DNA of 64,000 nucleotides from Tsukamurella pseudospumae (GTDB taxonomy: Bacteria > Actinomycetota > Actinomycetes > Mycobacteriales > Mycobacteriaceae): positions 1-64,000 of the forward strand of contig NZ_LSRE01000018.1 in assembly GCF_001575205.1 (NCBI RefSeq). The letters are read 5' to 3'. Positions 44,709 through 54,091 of this stretch are shown piece by piece (position 1 is the first letter of the stretch; each line of letters starts with the position of its first letter). The translations under genes and the position numbers were made by a program. Below the pieces are notes generated by a model, which did not search any database, was not told the origin of the DNA, and saw nothing but the letters and a program-made list of their open reading frames with translations.

Positions 44709-45941
44709 TCAGTCGGCGCGCAGGTAGGTGCCGTCCAGCGCGTAGTAGGCGCTCGACCTCGAGCCCGGTCCGAGGCCGACCTCCATCACGGGCGGTGCCG
44801 CCCGCGAGGACGAACGAGCACGACTGTCCTCGTCGATCTCGAGTCCCAGAGCGTGGGCGTCGATGGGGAGGACGGTGAAGCGCTTCTCGAGGTCCGCTCG
44901 GGCACGCTCGATGCCGGCGGAGGTGATGACGCGGAGCGCGAACGCGGAGCTGCTCGCCGACCGTGACGGCGTGAGGCTGACCTCGGGGAACTTGCCGACG
45001 GTCTCCTTGAGAGTGCCGGATCGGCCGGCGCCGTTGATCCGCATCTCGACGGTGCCCCTCCCGGATCCGACGGAGCCGGCGTTGGAGGCGAACACGCGGT
45101 ACTGCAGCTCGTCGATGACGGGCTGCGCCGGATCCAGACCGTTGGTGCGCAGGAGTCGTTCGGCCGTGGGTAGCAGTCCGTCGACCTTCGCGAGAGCCAG
45201 GTTGTCGGGAAGGGCGCCGGCGCCGTCGGTCTCGATGTCGACGCCCGACATGCTGAAGGTCGCGACGAGCTTCTTGTCGCCGCTGCGCCGCTCGATCTCG
45301 ATGCCGTCCGACGCGTGCGGCGAGGTCCGGTCGATGCCGATCGTGTCGGCGGCCGCGGTGACCTTCGTCGCCGTCGCCGTGAGGTCGAGGCCGGCGATGT
45401 CGGAGGCCTTGAACGCGGCGTCCGCGCGGTCGTTCGTCGAGCTGCGACTGGGCTCGTACCACGTGTCGCTGCTGTGGGAGAAGTAGGCGGAGACGCGTTG
45501 GCCGGTGGTCAGGTCGAGAGTGGTCACCCGCGTGGTGTTCTCGTCGATGTCGATGGAGAGGATCGACTCCGCCCCGCCCGGTAACTCGCCGGCCTTCGCG
45601 ACGGCCCTGCGGAGTTCCGTCGACGGGTCGGCGACGGGGCTCGCCGAGCCGGGAGCCACCCCCGCGGGCTTCGCGGCGCCGCGTGATCCCGACCCACCGG
45701 CGTCCTCCGTCATCACGATCGCCACCGGCAACCCGGCGGACACCACGAGGATGCCGGTCACGAACGCGGCGACCAGCCCCATCCCCGGCGGGGCGGACCG
45801 CAGGCGCCACGCGAGCAGCCCCGCGACCGCGACGGTCGTCACGGCCCAGACGAGGGAGGCGGCACCGTCGGACACGACGGACCCGACCAGGCCCACCGTG
45901 GTGAGCACCGCGAGCAGGGCGACCGTGAGGGAGGTGGACAC
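44709..45941 (-). CDS. Membrane protein with large extracytoplasmic domain
   Basis: The product is 410 aa. Three hydrophobic segments cover residues 1-80 (SLTVALLAVLTTVGLVGSVV; SLVWAVTTVAVAGLLAWRL; GLVAAFVTGILVVSAGLPVA). A Gly/Ala/Pro linker and about 290 residues of alpha/beta domain follow, probably outside the membrane. I do not recognise the family. GTG 45941 is chosen because TATTCT sits exactly six bases upstream; the frame continues upstream only into the region of the divergent gene. It faces the glycoside hydrolase tail-to-tail. Confidence 0.6.
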   Translation of the reverse strand: MSTSLTVALLAVLTTVGLVGSVVSDGAASLVWAVTTVAVAGLLAWRLRSAPPGMGLVAAFVTGILVVSAGLPVAIVMTEDAGGSGSRGAAKPAGVAPGSASPVADPSTELRRAVAKAGELPGGAESILSIDIDENTTRVTTLDLTTGQRVSAYFSHSSDTWYEPSRSSTNDRADAAFKASDIAGLDLTATATKVTAAADTIGIDRTSPHASDGIEIERRSGDKKLVATFSMSGVDIETDGAGALPDNLALAKVDGLLPTAERLLRTNGLDPAQPVIDELQYRVFASNAGSVGSGRGTVEMRINGAGRSGTLKETVGKFPEVSLTPSRSASSSAFALRVITSAGIERARADLEKRFTVLPIDAHALGLEIDEDSRARSSSRAAPPVMEVGLGPGSRSSAYYALDGTYLRAD

Positions 45942-45947
45942 GGGGTC

Positions 45948-45953
45948 AGAATA
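45948..45953 (-). promoter_or_regulatory. -10 box of the membrane protein gene (leaderless)
   Basis: The minus strand reads TATTCT, then gacccc, then GTG 45941. Confidence 0.6.
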
Positions 45954-46051
45954 TCCGCAGGCAATCATGCTGAGCGCAACCAGTGCGTCCCGGGCGAAAC
46001 GGTCATACGGTCCGCGGAAGAACCATCCGCCCCCCACCGAAGGAACCCCAC

Positions 46052-46567
46052 ATGACCGCATCCGCGACCGGAACCCTCACCGCCATCATCGACGCGACCG
46101 CTGAGGCCGTCTCGCGCAATGTCGCCAACGCGCACGTGGTGTTCTCCGCGACCGCGGCGCCGCAGGGCACCGTCGGCAGCGTCACGACGGCCCGGCAGCA
46201 CACTCTCGCGGTCGACGAGCCGCCCACGCTCGGCGGCACGGACACCGCGATCAACCCCGTCGAGGCGTACCTGGGCGCGCTCCTGGCCTGCCAGGTCGTG
46301 ACCTACCGCTTCTACGCGGACAAGCTGGGCGTGAGCATCGACGAGCTGAAGCTCAGCGCCGAGGGCGACCTCGACGTGCGCGGCTTCTTCGGCCTGGACG
46401 ACACCGTCCGCCCCGGATTCACGGCCGTGCGGGTCACCGTCGACATCACCGGCCCGGACAGCGAGGAGCGCTACCGTGAGCTGACCGACACCGTCGACGC
46501 GCACTGCCCGGTCCTGGACCTCACCCAGAACCCCACCCCGGTCACGACGACGCTGCGGGTGAACTGA
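46052..46567 (+). CDS. OsmC/Ohr-family protein
   Basis: The product is 171 aa. OsmC-type proteins reduce organic peroxides with a cysteine pair. The fold is evident from NPVEAYLGALLACQVVTYRF, which holds the first Cys, and DAHCPVLDLTQNPTPVTTTL, which holds the second near the C-terminus. ATG 46052 has GAAGGAA upstream, and a TACGGT box at 46003-46008 would give a leader of about 40 nt. The end overlaps the convergent DoxX gene by 26 bp. Confidence 0.85.
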   Translation: MTASATGTLTAIIDATAEAVSRNVANAHVVFSATAAPQGTVGSVTTARQHTLAVDEPPTLGGTDTAINPVEAYLGALLACQVVTYRFYADKLGVSIDELKLSAEGDLDVRGFFGLDDTVRPGFTAVRVTVDITGPDSEERYRELTDTVDAHCPVLDLTQNPTPVTTTLRVN

Positions 46568-46925
46568 CGCGCGGCCCCGTCGCGGCGAGCGCGGCGTAGA
46601 ACACCAGCATCGACGAGGCGGCGGCGAAGTTCAGCCGCAGGTCGCGGGCCCGCACGTGCATGCCGACCGCGACGCTGAAGTACAGCGTCAGCATGATCGC
46701 GGTGAACCGGGCCAGGCCGGGCCACCGCGGCGCCGCCGCGAGCCCCAGCGCCGACGCGCCCTTGACCACCGGGAAGAACCACCGCCCACCGTCGGGCCAC
46801 CCCACGGAGTCGAGGCACGCGGCGACGTAGGGGATCGGCTGCACGCAGATCGCGGCATCGGCCGCCTGGCCCGCGGCGGCCAGCTGATAGAGGCGGGGCT
46901 CGTGCACGATCTCGGGGACCTTCAT
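46542..46925 (-). CDS. DoxX-family small membrane protein
   Basis: The product is 127 aa with about three to four hydrophobic segments. FFPVVKGASALGLAAAPRWPGLAR and the following AIMLTLYFSVAVGMHVRARD fit DoxX/DUF4267-like membrane proteins. Some DoxX proteins act with redox partners; the role here is unknown. A TACCGT box lies eight bases before ATG 46925. Confidence 0.65.
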   Translation of the reverse strand: MKVPEIVHEPRLYQLAAAGQAADAAICVQPIPYVAACLDSVGWPDGGRWFFPVVKGASALGLAAAPRWPGLARFTAIMLTLYFSVAVGMHVRARDLRLNFAAASSMLVFYAALAATGPRVSSPAASS

Positions 46926-47005
46926 GCCCTTCGACGGTACGCCGCGCCCCGCGCCCCGTCGTCCTCCCGAGGGCGGACGCGGCGCGGGTGTGATGGGGTG
47001 ACGGC

Positions 47006-47872
47006 ATGCGAGATGCTCCGAAACGTCGGTTCGCCCGCACCGTCGACCTGGGGACGCGGAAGTTCTGGCGCCTGACCGGGCGGGAGATCGACCTCGACGG
47101 TGCCGACGCCTGGCTCCGGGCGCCGACGGTCGGCCCCGGACCCGTCGGGACGGCGTGGCTCGAGGCCGAGGCCGCCCGCCGGGGCGGCACGGTCCACCAC
47201 GACCTGCCCGACGCGGGACTGATCCCCGACTGGGGCGCCCTGGCCGGGGCGGGATTCGACCCGTCGGCGTTGCACCCGTCGATCGTCGACTTCTACGCGC
47301 GCACCGCGCGGTGGCGGATGGAGGTGTGGAGCAGCTGGTCGCCGCTGTTCCAGCCGGGCGGCGCGATCGTCTCGCGCGGCTTCGGCCGGCGCGTGCAGCA
47401 GCTCGCGCTCCCGACGAACCCCCTGGACGTCGCGCGCGGGCTCGACGGCCGGGTGTCCGTGCTCACCGACAGTGCGGGCGAGCAGGTCGCCGCCGGCTGG
47501 ATCCGGACACTGCGCAGCTCCGGCGACACGGTGTTCAGCGGCTGCTACTCCACGCGGACCCTGCCCGGCGCCGACCGCCCCAGCGTGCACGTCACCTTCC
47601 CGCTCGAGGCGGGGAACCTGCAGGTCTTCCTACGGCCCTCCGACCGGCCGGGCGGAGCGCTCGAACTGGCGTCGCCGCGGGGCCCGTGGGGCGCCGACGG
47701 CGCGTACATCACCGTCCACGACAGTGGCCGCGACTTCGCCAAGCGGGTGCCGTTGCACGAGAGCTTCCAGCTGTACGTCGACGACGAGGGGACGCTGCGC
47801 ACCGATCACGTCGTGCGGGTCGGGCCGGCGACGGCGCTGCGGCTGCACTACAAGCTCACGCGCCGGGAGTGA
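47006..47872 (+). CDS. Conserved protein of unknown function
   Basis: The product is 288 aa, soluble, with an alpha/beta composition. Notable segments are LHPSIVDFYARTARWRMEVW, FQPGGAIVSRGFGRRVQQLA and LHESFQLYVDDEGTLRTDHV. Actinobacterial relatives are listed as hypothetical. The stop codon lies inside the first unit of a 26-bp tandem repeat, so the last residues (LTRRE) are encoded by repeat DNA. Confidence 0.65.
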   Translation: MRDAPKRRFARTVDLGTRKFWRLTGREIDLDGADAWLRAPTVGPGPVGTAWLEAEAARRGGTVHHDLPDAGLIPDWGALAGAGFDPSALHPSIVDFYARTARWRMEVWSSWSPLFQPGGAIVSRGFGRRVQQLALPTNPLDVARGLDGRVSVLTDSAGEQVAAGWIRTLRSSGDTVFSGCYSTRTLPGADRPSVHVTFPLEAGNLQVFLRPSDRPGGALELASPRGPWGADGAYITVHDSGRDFAKRVPLHESFQLYVDDEGTLRTDHVVRVGPATALRLHYKLTRRE

Positions 47873-47948
47873 CCCGGGCGTCACGCGCCGGGAGCGACCC
47901 CGGGCATCACGCGCCGGGAGCGACCCCGGGCGTCACGCGCCGGGCGGG
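47856..47948. repeat. 26-bp tandem repeat spanning two convergent gene ends
   Basis: Units start at 47856, 47881, 47907 and 47933; each begins TCACGCGCCGGGAGCGACCC or close to it, with lengths 25, 26, 26 and a partial. The first unit holds the stop of the plus-strand gene and the last begins with the stop of the minus-strand gene. Confidence 0.85.
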
Positions 47949-48658
47949 AGGCCGGGAACGTATCCGCGCCGCCCGTCCCAGCTGCCGTGCTCGGAGACCG
48001 GCCGGAACCGGTAGGTCGCGAACTCGTGGTGGAAGTCCCGGCGCCGGCGCTCCTCCATCGCGACCTCGTGCCGATGTGGATCCGGCAGGTCGCTGTGGCC
48101 GTGCACCATGTCCGTCATCGCGCGGACGGTCCGCCAGATCGAGAAGGTGGCGATGGTGTTCGGCGGGCGCATCGCCGCTCCCGCGAGCGTCGCGCCGGGA
48201 TCGTCGCGGACCTGGCGTTCGACGGGCCGCCCCCAGTGCAGGAAGCGGGGCACCTCCGGCAGGCGCATCCGGGCGACGGTGACCGCGACCACCGGTTCGT
48301 CCTCGTCCCACTCGCCGGCCCGTGCGGGTAGTCCCGGCAGCGCGCTGATCTGCGACCATCGCCGCAGGTAACGCATCCGCACGTGCCAGCCGTCGGCCAG
48401 TCGTGCGCCGGCCGGGCTCGCGAGGTGGTCGTCGATCGCGGCCTCGTCGTCCCACCGCGCGAACATCGCCAACCGGCGCAGCTGCAGGCGGTCGGGGGAG
48501 ACGACGGGCGCGCCGAGCCGCATCAGCGCCAGGGTCTCGGCGTGCCGCAGCCCGGGGACGGTGCCCGGCCCGGGCGGCCGCACCAGCAGCGACGCCGTCG
48601 TCGTCCGGGGCAGTTCGACGAGGTGGAGGGTGAAGACCCCGGTATCGCCGTGCGTCAT
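47933..48658 (-). CDS. Spheroidene monooxygenase (CrtA)-like protein
   Basis: The product is 241 aa. The segments FARWDDEAAIDDHLAS, WHVRMRYLRRWSQISALPG and MRPPNTIATFSIWRTVRAM follow the CrtA family, haem-dependent oxygenases that put keto groups on carotenoids. Non-phototrophic actinobacteria carry relatives of unknown substrate, and no carotenoid genes are adjacent. ATG 48658 has a TACCGT box seven bases upstream; the longer open frame comes from the G-run repeat array. Confidence 0.7.
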   Translation of the reverse strand: MTHGDTGVFTLHLVELPRTTTASLLVRPPGPGTVPGLRHAETLALMRLGAPVVSPDRLQLRRLAMFARWDDEAAIDDHLASPAGARLADGWHVRMRYLRRWSQISALPGLPARAGEWDEDEPVVAVTVARMRLPEVPRFLHWGRPVERQVRDDPGATLAGAAMRPPNTIATFSIWRTVRAMTDMVHGHSDLPDPHRHEVAMEERRRRDFHHEFATYRFRPVSEHGSWDGRRGYVPGLPPGA

Positions 48659-48668
48659 GGCGCCGACG

Positions 48669-48910
48669 GTACGCGGTGGGCGTCGGGTGGGGGATCCAGC
48701 GTGCGGTGGGGGAGTCGGCGCCGCGCGGGGGATGGCCGACGGTGCACGGCGTGTGGTGGGGGAGTCGGCGTCCGATGCGGGAGGCCTGGCGTGGCGCGGG
48801 GGACGTCGGCGCCGCGTGGGGGACGGCCGAGCCCCCACCGCACGACCGGCGTCCGGTGGGGGCGGAGCCGTGGAGTGGGGGAGTCTGTGCGGCGCGGGGG
48901 ACGACCGGGC
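48669..48910. repeat. G-run array upstream of the rpsH segment
   Basis: Nine runs of five G occur on the plus strand within about 240 bases, most as TGGGGGA or CGGGGGA with GTCGGCG between them. The units are degenerate and about 25-30 bases apart. Several groups of four G-runs could form quadruplexes. No gene is seen here. Confidence 0.7.
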
Positions 48911-48966
48911 GGCACCGTCGGGCCCGGTGACGTGTGACGCCATCCGGGCCGGACGAGCCACACTGA

Positions 48967-48996
48967 TTCGACTCTGACCGGGACTTTCTCTACACT
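48967..48996 (+). promoter_or_regulatory. Promoter of the rpsH segment
   Basis: TTCGAC and TACACT are 18 bp apart, followed by GGTTGCCTGC as in the rplN promoter. The leader (48997-49213, about 210 nt) has a hairpin GCCGTGC ttcga GCACGGC and a second with CTGCA and TGCAG arms, either of which could be regulatory. Confidence 0.65.
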
Positions 48997-49213
48997 AGAG
49001 AGGTTGCCTGCCGTGCTTCGAGCACGGCCGGCGCACTTCCCCGAACCGGTACGGACTCGTCCGGCCGGTCCGGAATCCCTGCAGTGCAACGGTATTGCAG
49101 GACGGTTTGCTTCGTAGTAGGCCCACCGTCGGACGATCCAGGCCCTCCTCGTGAGGGCACCAGAGCGCCGGCGATGCATGGGAACCGCTGCGAGAAAGGT
49201 AGACGAATCTGTC

Positions 49214-49612
49214 ATGACCATGACTGATCCGATCGCAGACTTCTTGACCCGTCTGCGCAACGCCAACTCGGCGTACCACGACGAGGTGACGCTCCCGCAC
49301 TCGAAGATCAAGGCGAACATCGCCGAGATCCTCAAGCGTGAGGGCTACATCACCGACTTCCGTACCGAGGACGCCGAGGTGGGCAAGAACCTCGTCGTTT
49401 CGCTGAAGTACGGCCCCAGCCGTGAGCGTTCGATCGCCGGCCTGCGCCGCGTGTCGAAGCCCGGTCTGCGCGTGTACGCGAAGTCCACCAACCTGCCGAA
49501 GGTCCTCGGTGGCCTGGGCGTGGCGATCATCTCCACGTCCTCGGGCCTCCTCACGGATCGCCAGGCAGCCAAGCAGGGCGTGGGCGGCGAAGTCCTCGCT
49601 TACGTCTGGTAA
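49214..49612 (+). CDS. rpsH: 30S ribosomal protein S8
   Basis: The product is 132 aa. S8 binds 16S rRNA in the platform and in enteric bacteria represses the spc operon. [20 protein letters not shown] opens the protein and [12 protein letters not shown] lies near its end. ATG 49214 gives the mycobacterial length. It now heads a separate transcript. Confidence 0.98.
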   Translation: MTMTDPIADFLTRLRNANSAYHDEVTLPHSKIKANIAEILKREGYITDFRTEDAEVGKNLVVSLKYGPSRERSIAGLRRVSKPGLRVYAKSTNLPKVLGGLGVAIISTSSGLLTDRQAAKQGVGGEVLAYVW

Positions 49613-49627
49613 GGGGACAACAAACTT

Positions 49628-50167
49628 ATGTCGCGTATTGGTAAGCACCCCGTGGTCGTTCCCGCGGGCGTCGACGTGCAGATCGCAGGCCAGGACGTCA
49701 CCGTCAAGGGCCCCAAGGGCCAGCTGTCGCTGACCGTCTCCGAGCCGATCTCGGTGTCGAAGAACGAAGAGGGCGCCGTCGTGGTGGCCCGTCCCGACGA
49801 CGAGCGGCGCAATCGCGCGCTGCACGGCCTGTCGCGGACCCTGGTCGCCAACATGGTGACCGGTGTGACCGAGGGTTACACCAAGAAGATGGAGATCTAC
49901 GGCGTGGGTTACCGCGTGGCGCTCAAGGGCAAGGACCTCGAGTTCGCCCTGGGCTACAGCCACCCGGTGCCGATCGAGGCGCCCGAGGGCATCACCTTCG
50001 CGGTGGAGAGCCCCACCAAGTTCTCCGTGTCCGGCATCGACAAGCAGCAGGTCGGCCAGATCTCGGCGGTCATCCGCAAGCTCCGTCGTCCCGATCCCTA
50101 CAAGGGCAAGGGCGTGCGGTACGAGGGTGAGCAGATCCGTCGCAAGGTCGGAAAGACGGGTAAGTAA
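49628..50167 (+). CDS. rplF: 50S ribosomal protein L6
   Basis: The product is 179 aa. L6 lies by the GTPase centre. [20 protein letters not shown] and the C-terminal [19 protein letters not shown] are diagnostic. Confidence 0.98.
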   Translation: MSRIGKHPVVVPAGVDVQIAGQDVTVKGPKGQLSLTVSEPISVSKNEEGAVVVARPDDERRNRALHGLSRTLVANMVTGVTEGYTKKMEIYGVGYRVALKGKDLEFALGYSHPVPIEAPEGITFAVESPTKFSVSGIDKQQVGQISAVIRKLRRPDPYKGKGVRYEGEQIRRKVGKTGK

Positions 50168-50170
50168 CTC

Positions 50171-50575
50171 ATGGCAACTCAGACCGAGAACAACAAGCGT
50201 ATCCCGGTGGGCAAGGACGTCTCGACTCGTCGTCGCACGTCGAAGGCTCGCCGTCACTTCCGCCTGCGCAAGAAGATCGAGGGCACCGCGGCCCGTCCGC
50301 GCCTCGTCGTCAAGCGCTCCAGCCGGCACATCCACGTGCAGCTGATCGACGACCTCAAGGGCCACACGCTGGCCGCGGCGTCGACGCTGGAGGCGGACGT
50401 CAAGGCTGCGGGTGGCGACAAGTCGGCCCAGGCGAAGAAGGTCGGCGAGCTCATCGCGGCCCGCGCCAAGGCAGCCGGTGTCGAGGCCGTCGTGTTCGAC
50501 CGTGGTGGCAACAAGTACCACGGCCGGATCGCCGCTCTCGCGGACGCCGCTCGCGAAGGCGGGTTGGAGTTCTGA
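50171..50575 (+). CDS. rplR: 50S ribosomal protein L18
   Basis: The product is 134 aa. It binds 5S rRNA with L5. [20 protein letters not shown] and [20 protein letters not shown] are typical. Three bases separate it from rplF. Confidence 0.98.
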   Translation: MATQTENNKRIPVGKDVSTRRRTSKARRHFRLRKKIEGTAARPRLVVKRSSRHIHVQLIDDLKGHTLAAASTLEADVKAAGGDKSAQAKKVGELIAARAKAAGVEAVVFDRGGNKYHGRIAALADAAREGGLEF

Positions 50576-50618
50576 TGACCAACACCACCATCTTTTCCAT
50601 CGAAGGAGAGGCAGCCTG

Positions 50619-51263
50619 ATGCCCGGACGTCAGCGTCGTGACGGCGGCAATGGGCCCGCCGGCAGCAACGGCCCCGAGAACTCGAACGACCGCCGCGGCG
50701 GCCGTGGTGGTCGCGATCGCGATCAGCGCGGTGGCCGTGAGGCCGAGAAGAGCCAGTTCATCGAGAAGGTCGTCACCATCAACCGCGTGTCGAAGGTCGT
50801 GAAGGGTGGTCGGCGCTTCAGCTTCACCGCCCTCGTGATCGTCGGCGACGGCCAGGGCATGGTCGGCGTCGGTTACGGCAAGGCCAAGGAAGTTCCTGCG
50901 GCCATCCAGAAGGGTGTCGAGGAGGCTCGGAAGAACTTCTTCCGCGTCCCCATGATCGGCAACACCATCGTGCACCCGGTGCAGGGTGAGGCCGCGGCCG
51001 GCGTCGTGCTGCTGCGTCCCGCCAGCCCGGGTACCGGTGTCATCGCCGGTGGCGCCGTGCGTCCCGTGCTCGAGGCGGCCGGCGTCCACGACGTCATCGC
51101 CAAGAGCCTGGGCTCGGACAACGCCATCAACGTGGTGCACGCGACCGTGGCGGCTCTCAAGGAGCTGCAGCGTCCCGAGGAGGTCGCGGCTCGTCGCGGC
51201 CTGCCCGTCGAGGACGTCGCCCCGGCCGGCATGCTCCGCGCTCGCGCGGGTCAGGGAGCGTAA
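50619..51263 (+). CDS. rpsE: 30S ribosomal protein S5
   Basis: The product is 214 aa. S5 affects decoding accuracy and mRNA unwinding. A Gly/Arg/Asn-rich N-terminal 40 residues, common in actinobacteria, precedes the double-stranded-RNA-binding domain ([20 protein letters not shown]) and [21 protein letters not shown] 50619 has GAAGGAGAGG upstream; 43 bases separate it from rplR. Confidence 0.98.
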   Translation: MPGRQRRDGGNGPAGSNGPENSNDRRGGRGGRDRDQRGGREAEKSQFIEKVVTINRVSKVVKGGRRFSFTALVIVGDGQGMVGVGYGKAKEVPAAIQKGVEEARKNFFRVPMIGNTIVHPVQGEAAAGVVLLRPASPGTGVIAGGAVRPVLEAAGVHDVIAKSLGSDNAINVVHATVAALKELQRPEEVAARRGLPVEDVAPAGMLRARAGQGA

Positions 51264-51266
51264 GTC

Positions 51267-51446
51267 ATGGCACAGCTGAAGATCACTCAGACGCGTGGCC
51301 TGGTCGGGCTCAAGCAGAACCAGCGCGACAGCCTGCGGACGCTGGGCCTCAAGGGCATCCGCAAGCAGGTCGTCCGTGAGGACACCCCCGTCAACCGCGG
51401 CCTGATCCAGGTCGTGTCGCATCTCGTGGAAGTGGAGGAGGTGTAA
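51267..51446 (+). CDS. rpmD: 50S ribosomal protein L30
   Basis: The product is 59 aa. The short text [20 protein letters not shown] and [17 protein letters not shown] identify L30. It sits in the usual place between rpsE and rplO, with three bases on either side. Confidence 0.97.
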   Translation: MAQLKITQTRGLVGLKQNQRDSLRTLGLKGIRKQVVREDTPVNRGLIQVVSHLVEVEEV

Positions 51447-51449
51447 GCA

Positions 51450-51908
51450 ATGGCTATCAAGCTGCACGATCTCCGTCCCGCTAAGGGCGCGAAGACCGCG
51501 AAGACCCGCGTGGGTCGCGGTGAGGGCTCCAAGGGTAAGACCGCCGGTCGCGGCACCAAGGGCACCAAGGCCCGCAAGAACGTCCCCGTGAACTTCGAGG
51601 GCGGGCAGATGCCGCTGCACATGCGGCTGCCGAAGCTCAAGGGCTTCAAGAACCGCAACCGGGTCGAGTACCAGGTCGTGAACGTGGGCGACATCGCCCG
51701 TCTGTTCCCGCAGGGCGGCACCATCGGCATCGACGAGCTCGTCGCCGCCGGTGCGGTTCGCAAGAACCGTGTCGTCAAGGTTCTCGGCGACGGCGAGATC
51801 AGCGTCAAGGTGGACGTGACGGCGACCAAGGTCACCGGCGCCGCCAAGGCGAAGATCGAGGCCGCCGGTGGTTCGACCACCGAGCTGAAGCCCTCGGCCG
51901 AGGCCTAG
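51450..51908 (+). CDS. rplO: 50S ribosomal protein L15
   Basis: The product is 152 aa, a late-assembly 23S protein. [20 protein letters not shown] and [20 protein letters not shown] are diagnostic. It is the last gene before a hairpin terminator; secY follows with its own promoter. Confidence 0.98.
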   Translation: MAIKLHDLRPAKGAKTAKTRVGRGEGSKGKTAGRGTKGTKARKNVPVNFEGGQMPLHMRLPKLKGFKNRNRVEYQVVNVGDIARLFPQGGTIGIDELVAAGAVRKNRVVKVLGDGEISVKVDVTATKVTGAAKAKIEAAGGSTTELKPSAEA

Positions 51909-51933
51909 TCCTCGCGCTGAGCGCAACGTGGAC

Positions 51934-51970
51934 GCCGCGGTAGGCGCCGGTCACCGGTGCCTACCGCGGC
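51934..51970 (+). terminator. Terminator after rplO
   Basis: GCCGCGGTAGGC pairs perfectly with GCCTACCGCGGC over 12 bp. A short T-containing run (TCTCGTTTCG) follows. Confidence 0.8.
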
Positions 51971-52097
51971 TCTCGTTTCGCGGGTTCGACGGTGACCGTC
52001 CGCCTCCTGCCGGGCGGTACGCTCCGAACCCGCGGGCTGTGTGCCGCGCGGGCTGGTCACCGCGCATGCGGTCTGCCACCCACCCTGAACAGCCTCT

Positions 52098-52127
52098 TTG
52101 AGAGCGGCTGTTAGAGTTTCATACGTT
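52098..52127 (+). promoter_or_regulatory. Promoter of secY-adk-map
   Basis: TTGAGA and TACGTT are 18 bp apart, and TACGTTTG is the same as in the S10 promoter. The leader is about 95 nt and ends with GGAGGA before GTG 52230. Confidence 0.55.
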
Positions 52128-52229
52128 TGCAGGATTACCCATGAGGACACGGCACTCCGCCGCGGGTGGAGGACGTGTCCACGAGCGTGGGGCGCCCCGG
52201 TCGGGGTCGCCCGGCTGCCAGGAGGATGT

Positions 52230-53549
52230 GTGCTTTCGGCCCTAGTCCCGATCTTCCGGACCCCGGATCTGCGACGGAAGATGCTGATCGTCCTGGGCAT
52301 CGTCGTGCTCTACCGATTCGGCGCGACCCTGCCGTCGCCCGGCGTGGACTTCAAGAACGTCAGTGAGTGCATCGATACTGTCAGCAAGGGCGCGAACGCC
52401 GATGTCTACTCGCTGATCAACATGTTCTCCGGCGGCGCACTGCTGCAGCTGTCGGTGTTCGCGATCGGCATCATGCCGTACATCACGGCGTCGATCATCA
52501 TCCAGCTGCTGATGGTGGTCATCCCACGGTTCGAGACCCTCCGCAAGGAGGGCCAGGCCGGCCAGGCGAAGATCACCCAGTACACCCGCTACCTCACGGT
52601 GGCGCTGGCACTGCTGCAGGCCACCGCGATCGTCGCGATGGCCTCGCGCGGCCAGCTGCTGCAGGGCTGCCCGGCCGACAAGCCGATCCTCCCGAACAAC
52701 GACCTGTTCACCCTGGTCACCATCGTGGTCGTGATGACCGCCGGCGCGATCGTCGTGATGTGGTTCGGCGAGCTGATCACCGAGCGCGGGATCGGCAACG
52801 GCATGTCTCTGCTCATCTTCGCGGGCATCGCCTCCCGCCTGCCCGCCGACGGGCAGAAGATCCTCCAGAGCCAGGGCGGCCTCGTCTTCGGCCTCGTGTG
52901 CGTCGCGGTCGTGGTGATCCTCGTCGCGGTCGTCTTCGTCGAGCAGGGGCAGCGCCGCATCCCGGTGCAGTACGCCAAGCGCATGGTCGGCCGCAAGATG
53001 TACGGCGGCTCGTCGACCTACCTGCCGCTGAAGGTCAACACCGCGGGCGTCATCCCGGTCATCTTCGCGTCGTCGCTGCTGTACCTGCCGCAGCTGGTGA
53101 TCCAGCTGGTCGCGAACGGCTCGACGGCGAGCTGGGTGGTGTGGATCCAGAACAACCTGGTCAACCCCGCGAGCCCCTGGCACATCGCCGTCTACTTCGC
53201 GCTGATCATCTTCTTCACGTACTTCTACGTGGCGATCACCTTCAACCCGGAGGAGCGCGCGGACGAGATGAAGAAGTTCGGCGGCTTCATCCCGGGCATC
53301 CGCCCCGGCAAGCCGACCGCGGACTACCTCAACTACGTCCTGCAGCGGATCACCCTCCCGGGCTCGCTGTACCTGGGTATCATCGCGATTCTCCCCAACC
53401 TGTTCCTCGAGATGGGCGGCGGTTCGAGCACGAGCAATCTGCCCTTCGGCGGCACGATGATCCTCATCATCGTGGTCGTGGCGCTCGACACCACGAAGCA
53501 GATCGAGAGTCAATTGATGCAACGCAACTACGAAGGATTCCTCAAGTGA
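52230..53549 (+). CDS. secY: Preprotein translocase subunit SecY
   Basis: The product is 439 aa, the ten-span channel through which SecA pushes unfolded proteins. [20 protein letters not shown] opens the first span and the plug region follows. [20 protein letters not shown] and [20 protein letters not shown] are family signatures. GTG 52230 with GGAGGA just upstream is the start. The stop overlaps adk (GTGA). Confidence 0.97.
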   Translation: MLSALVPIFRTPDLRRKMLIVLGIVVLYRFGATLPSPGVDFKNVSECIDTVSKGANADVYSLINMFSGGALLQLSVFAIGIMPYITASIIIQLLMVVIPRFETLRKEGQAGQAKITQYTRYLTVALALLQATAIVAMASRGQLLQGCPADKPILPNNDLFTLVTIVVVMTAGAIVVMWFGELITERGIGNGMSLLIFAGIASRLPADGQKILQSQGGLVFGLVCVAVVVILVAVVFVEQGQRRIPVQYAKRMVGRKMYGGSSTYLPLKVNTAGVIPVIFASSLLYLPQLVIQLVANGSTASWVVWIQNNLVNPASPWHIAVYFALIIFFTYFYVAITFNPEERADEMKKFGGFIPGIRPGKPTADYLNYVLQRITLPGSLYLGIIAILPNLFLEMGGGSSTSNLPFGGTMILIIVVVALDTTKQIESQLMQRNYEGFLK

Positions 53550-54091
53550 GACTGGTTATTCTGGGCCCTCCCGGGGCGGGCAAGGGTACGCAGGCCGAGC
53601 GGCTGTCCGAGAAGTACGGCATCCCGCACATCTCCACCGGCGACCTCTTCCGTGCGAACATCAGCGAGGGCACCGCGCTCGGCGTCCAGGCCAAGAAGTA
53701 CATGGACGCGGGCGAGCTGGTCCCGTCGTCGGTCACCGTCGACATGGTGCGCTCGCGCCTGACGGAGCCGGACGCGAAGAACGGCTTCATCCTCGACGGC
53801 TTCCCGCGCTCGACGGATCAGGCCGACTCGCTGGCCGAGATCCTCACCGAGCGCGGCGAGAAGCTCGACGCCGTGATCTCCTTCGACGTCCCGGAGGACA
53901 CCGTCGTCGAGCGCATGCTCGCGCGCGGCCGCGCGGACGACACCGAAGAGGTCATCCGCAACCGCATGCAGGTGTACGCGAACCAGACCGCGCCGCTGCT
54001 CGACTACTACGGCGACTTCGTCACGCACATCGACGCTCTCGGGACCGTCGACGAGGTGCTGGGCCGGGTCACCGCGCAGCTCGACAAGTGA
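53546..54091 (+). CDS. adk: Adenylate kinase
   Basis: The product is 181 aa. It balances ATP + AMP with 2 ADP. The P-loop is [15 protein letters not shown], the AMP site is HISTGDLFR and [13 protein letters not shown], and the lid is the short form without zinc Cys, as in actinobacteria. The GTG start overlaps secY by 4 bp and the stop overlaps map by 4 bp. Confidence 0.97.
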   Translation: MRLVILGPPGAGKGTQAERLSEKYGIPHISTGDLFRANISEGTALGVQAKKYMDAGELVPSSVTVDMVRSRLTEPDAKNGFILDGFPRSTDQADSLAEILTERGEKLDAVISFDVPEDTVVERMLARGRADDTEEVIRNRMQVYANQTAPLLDYYGDFVTHIDALGTVDEVLGRVTAQLDK

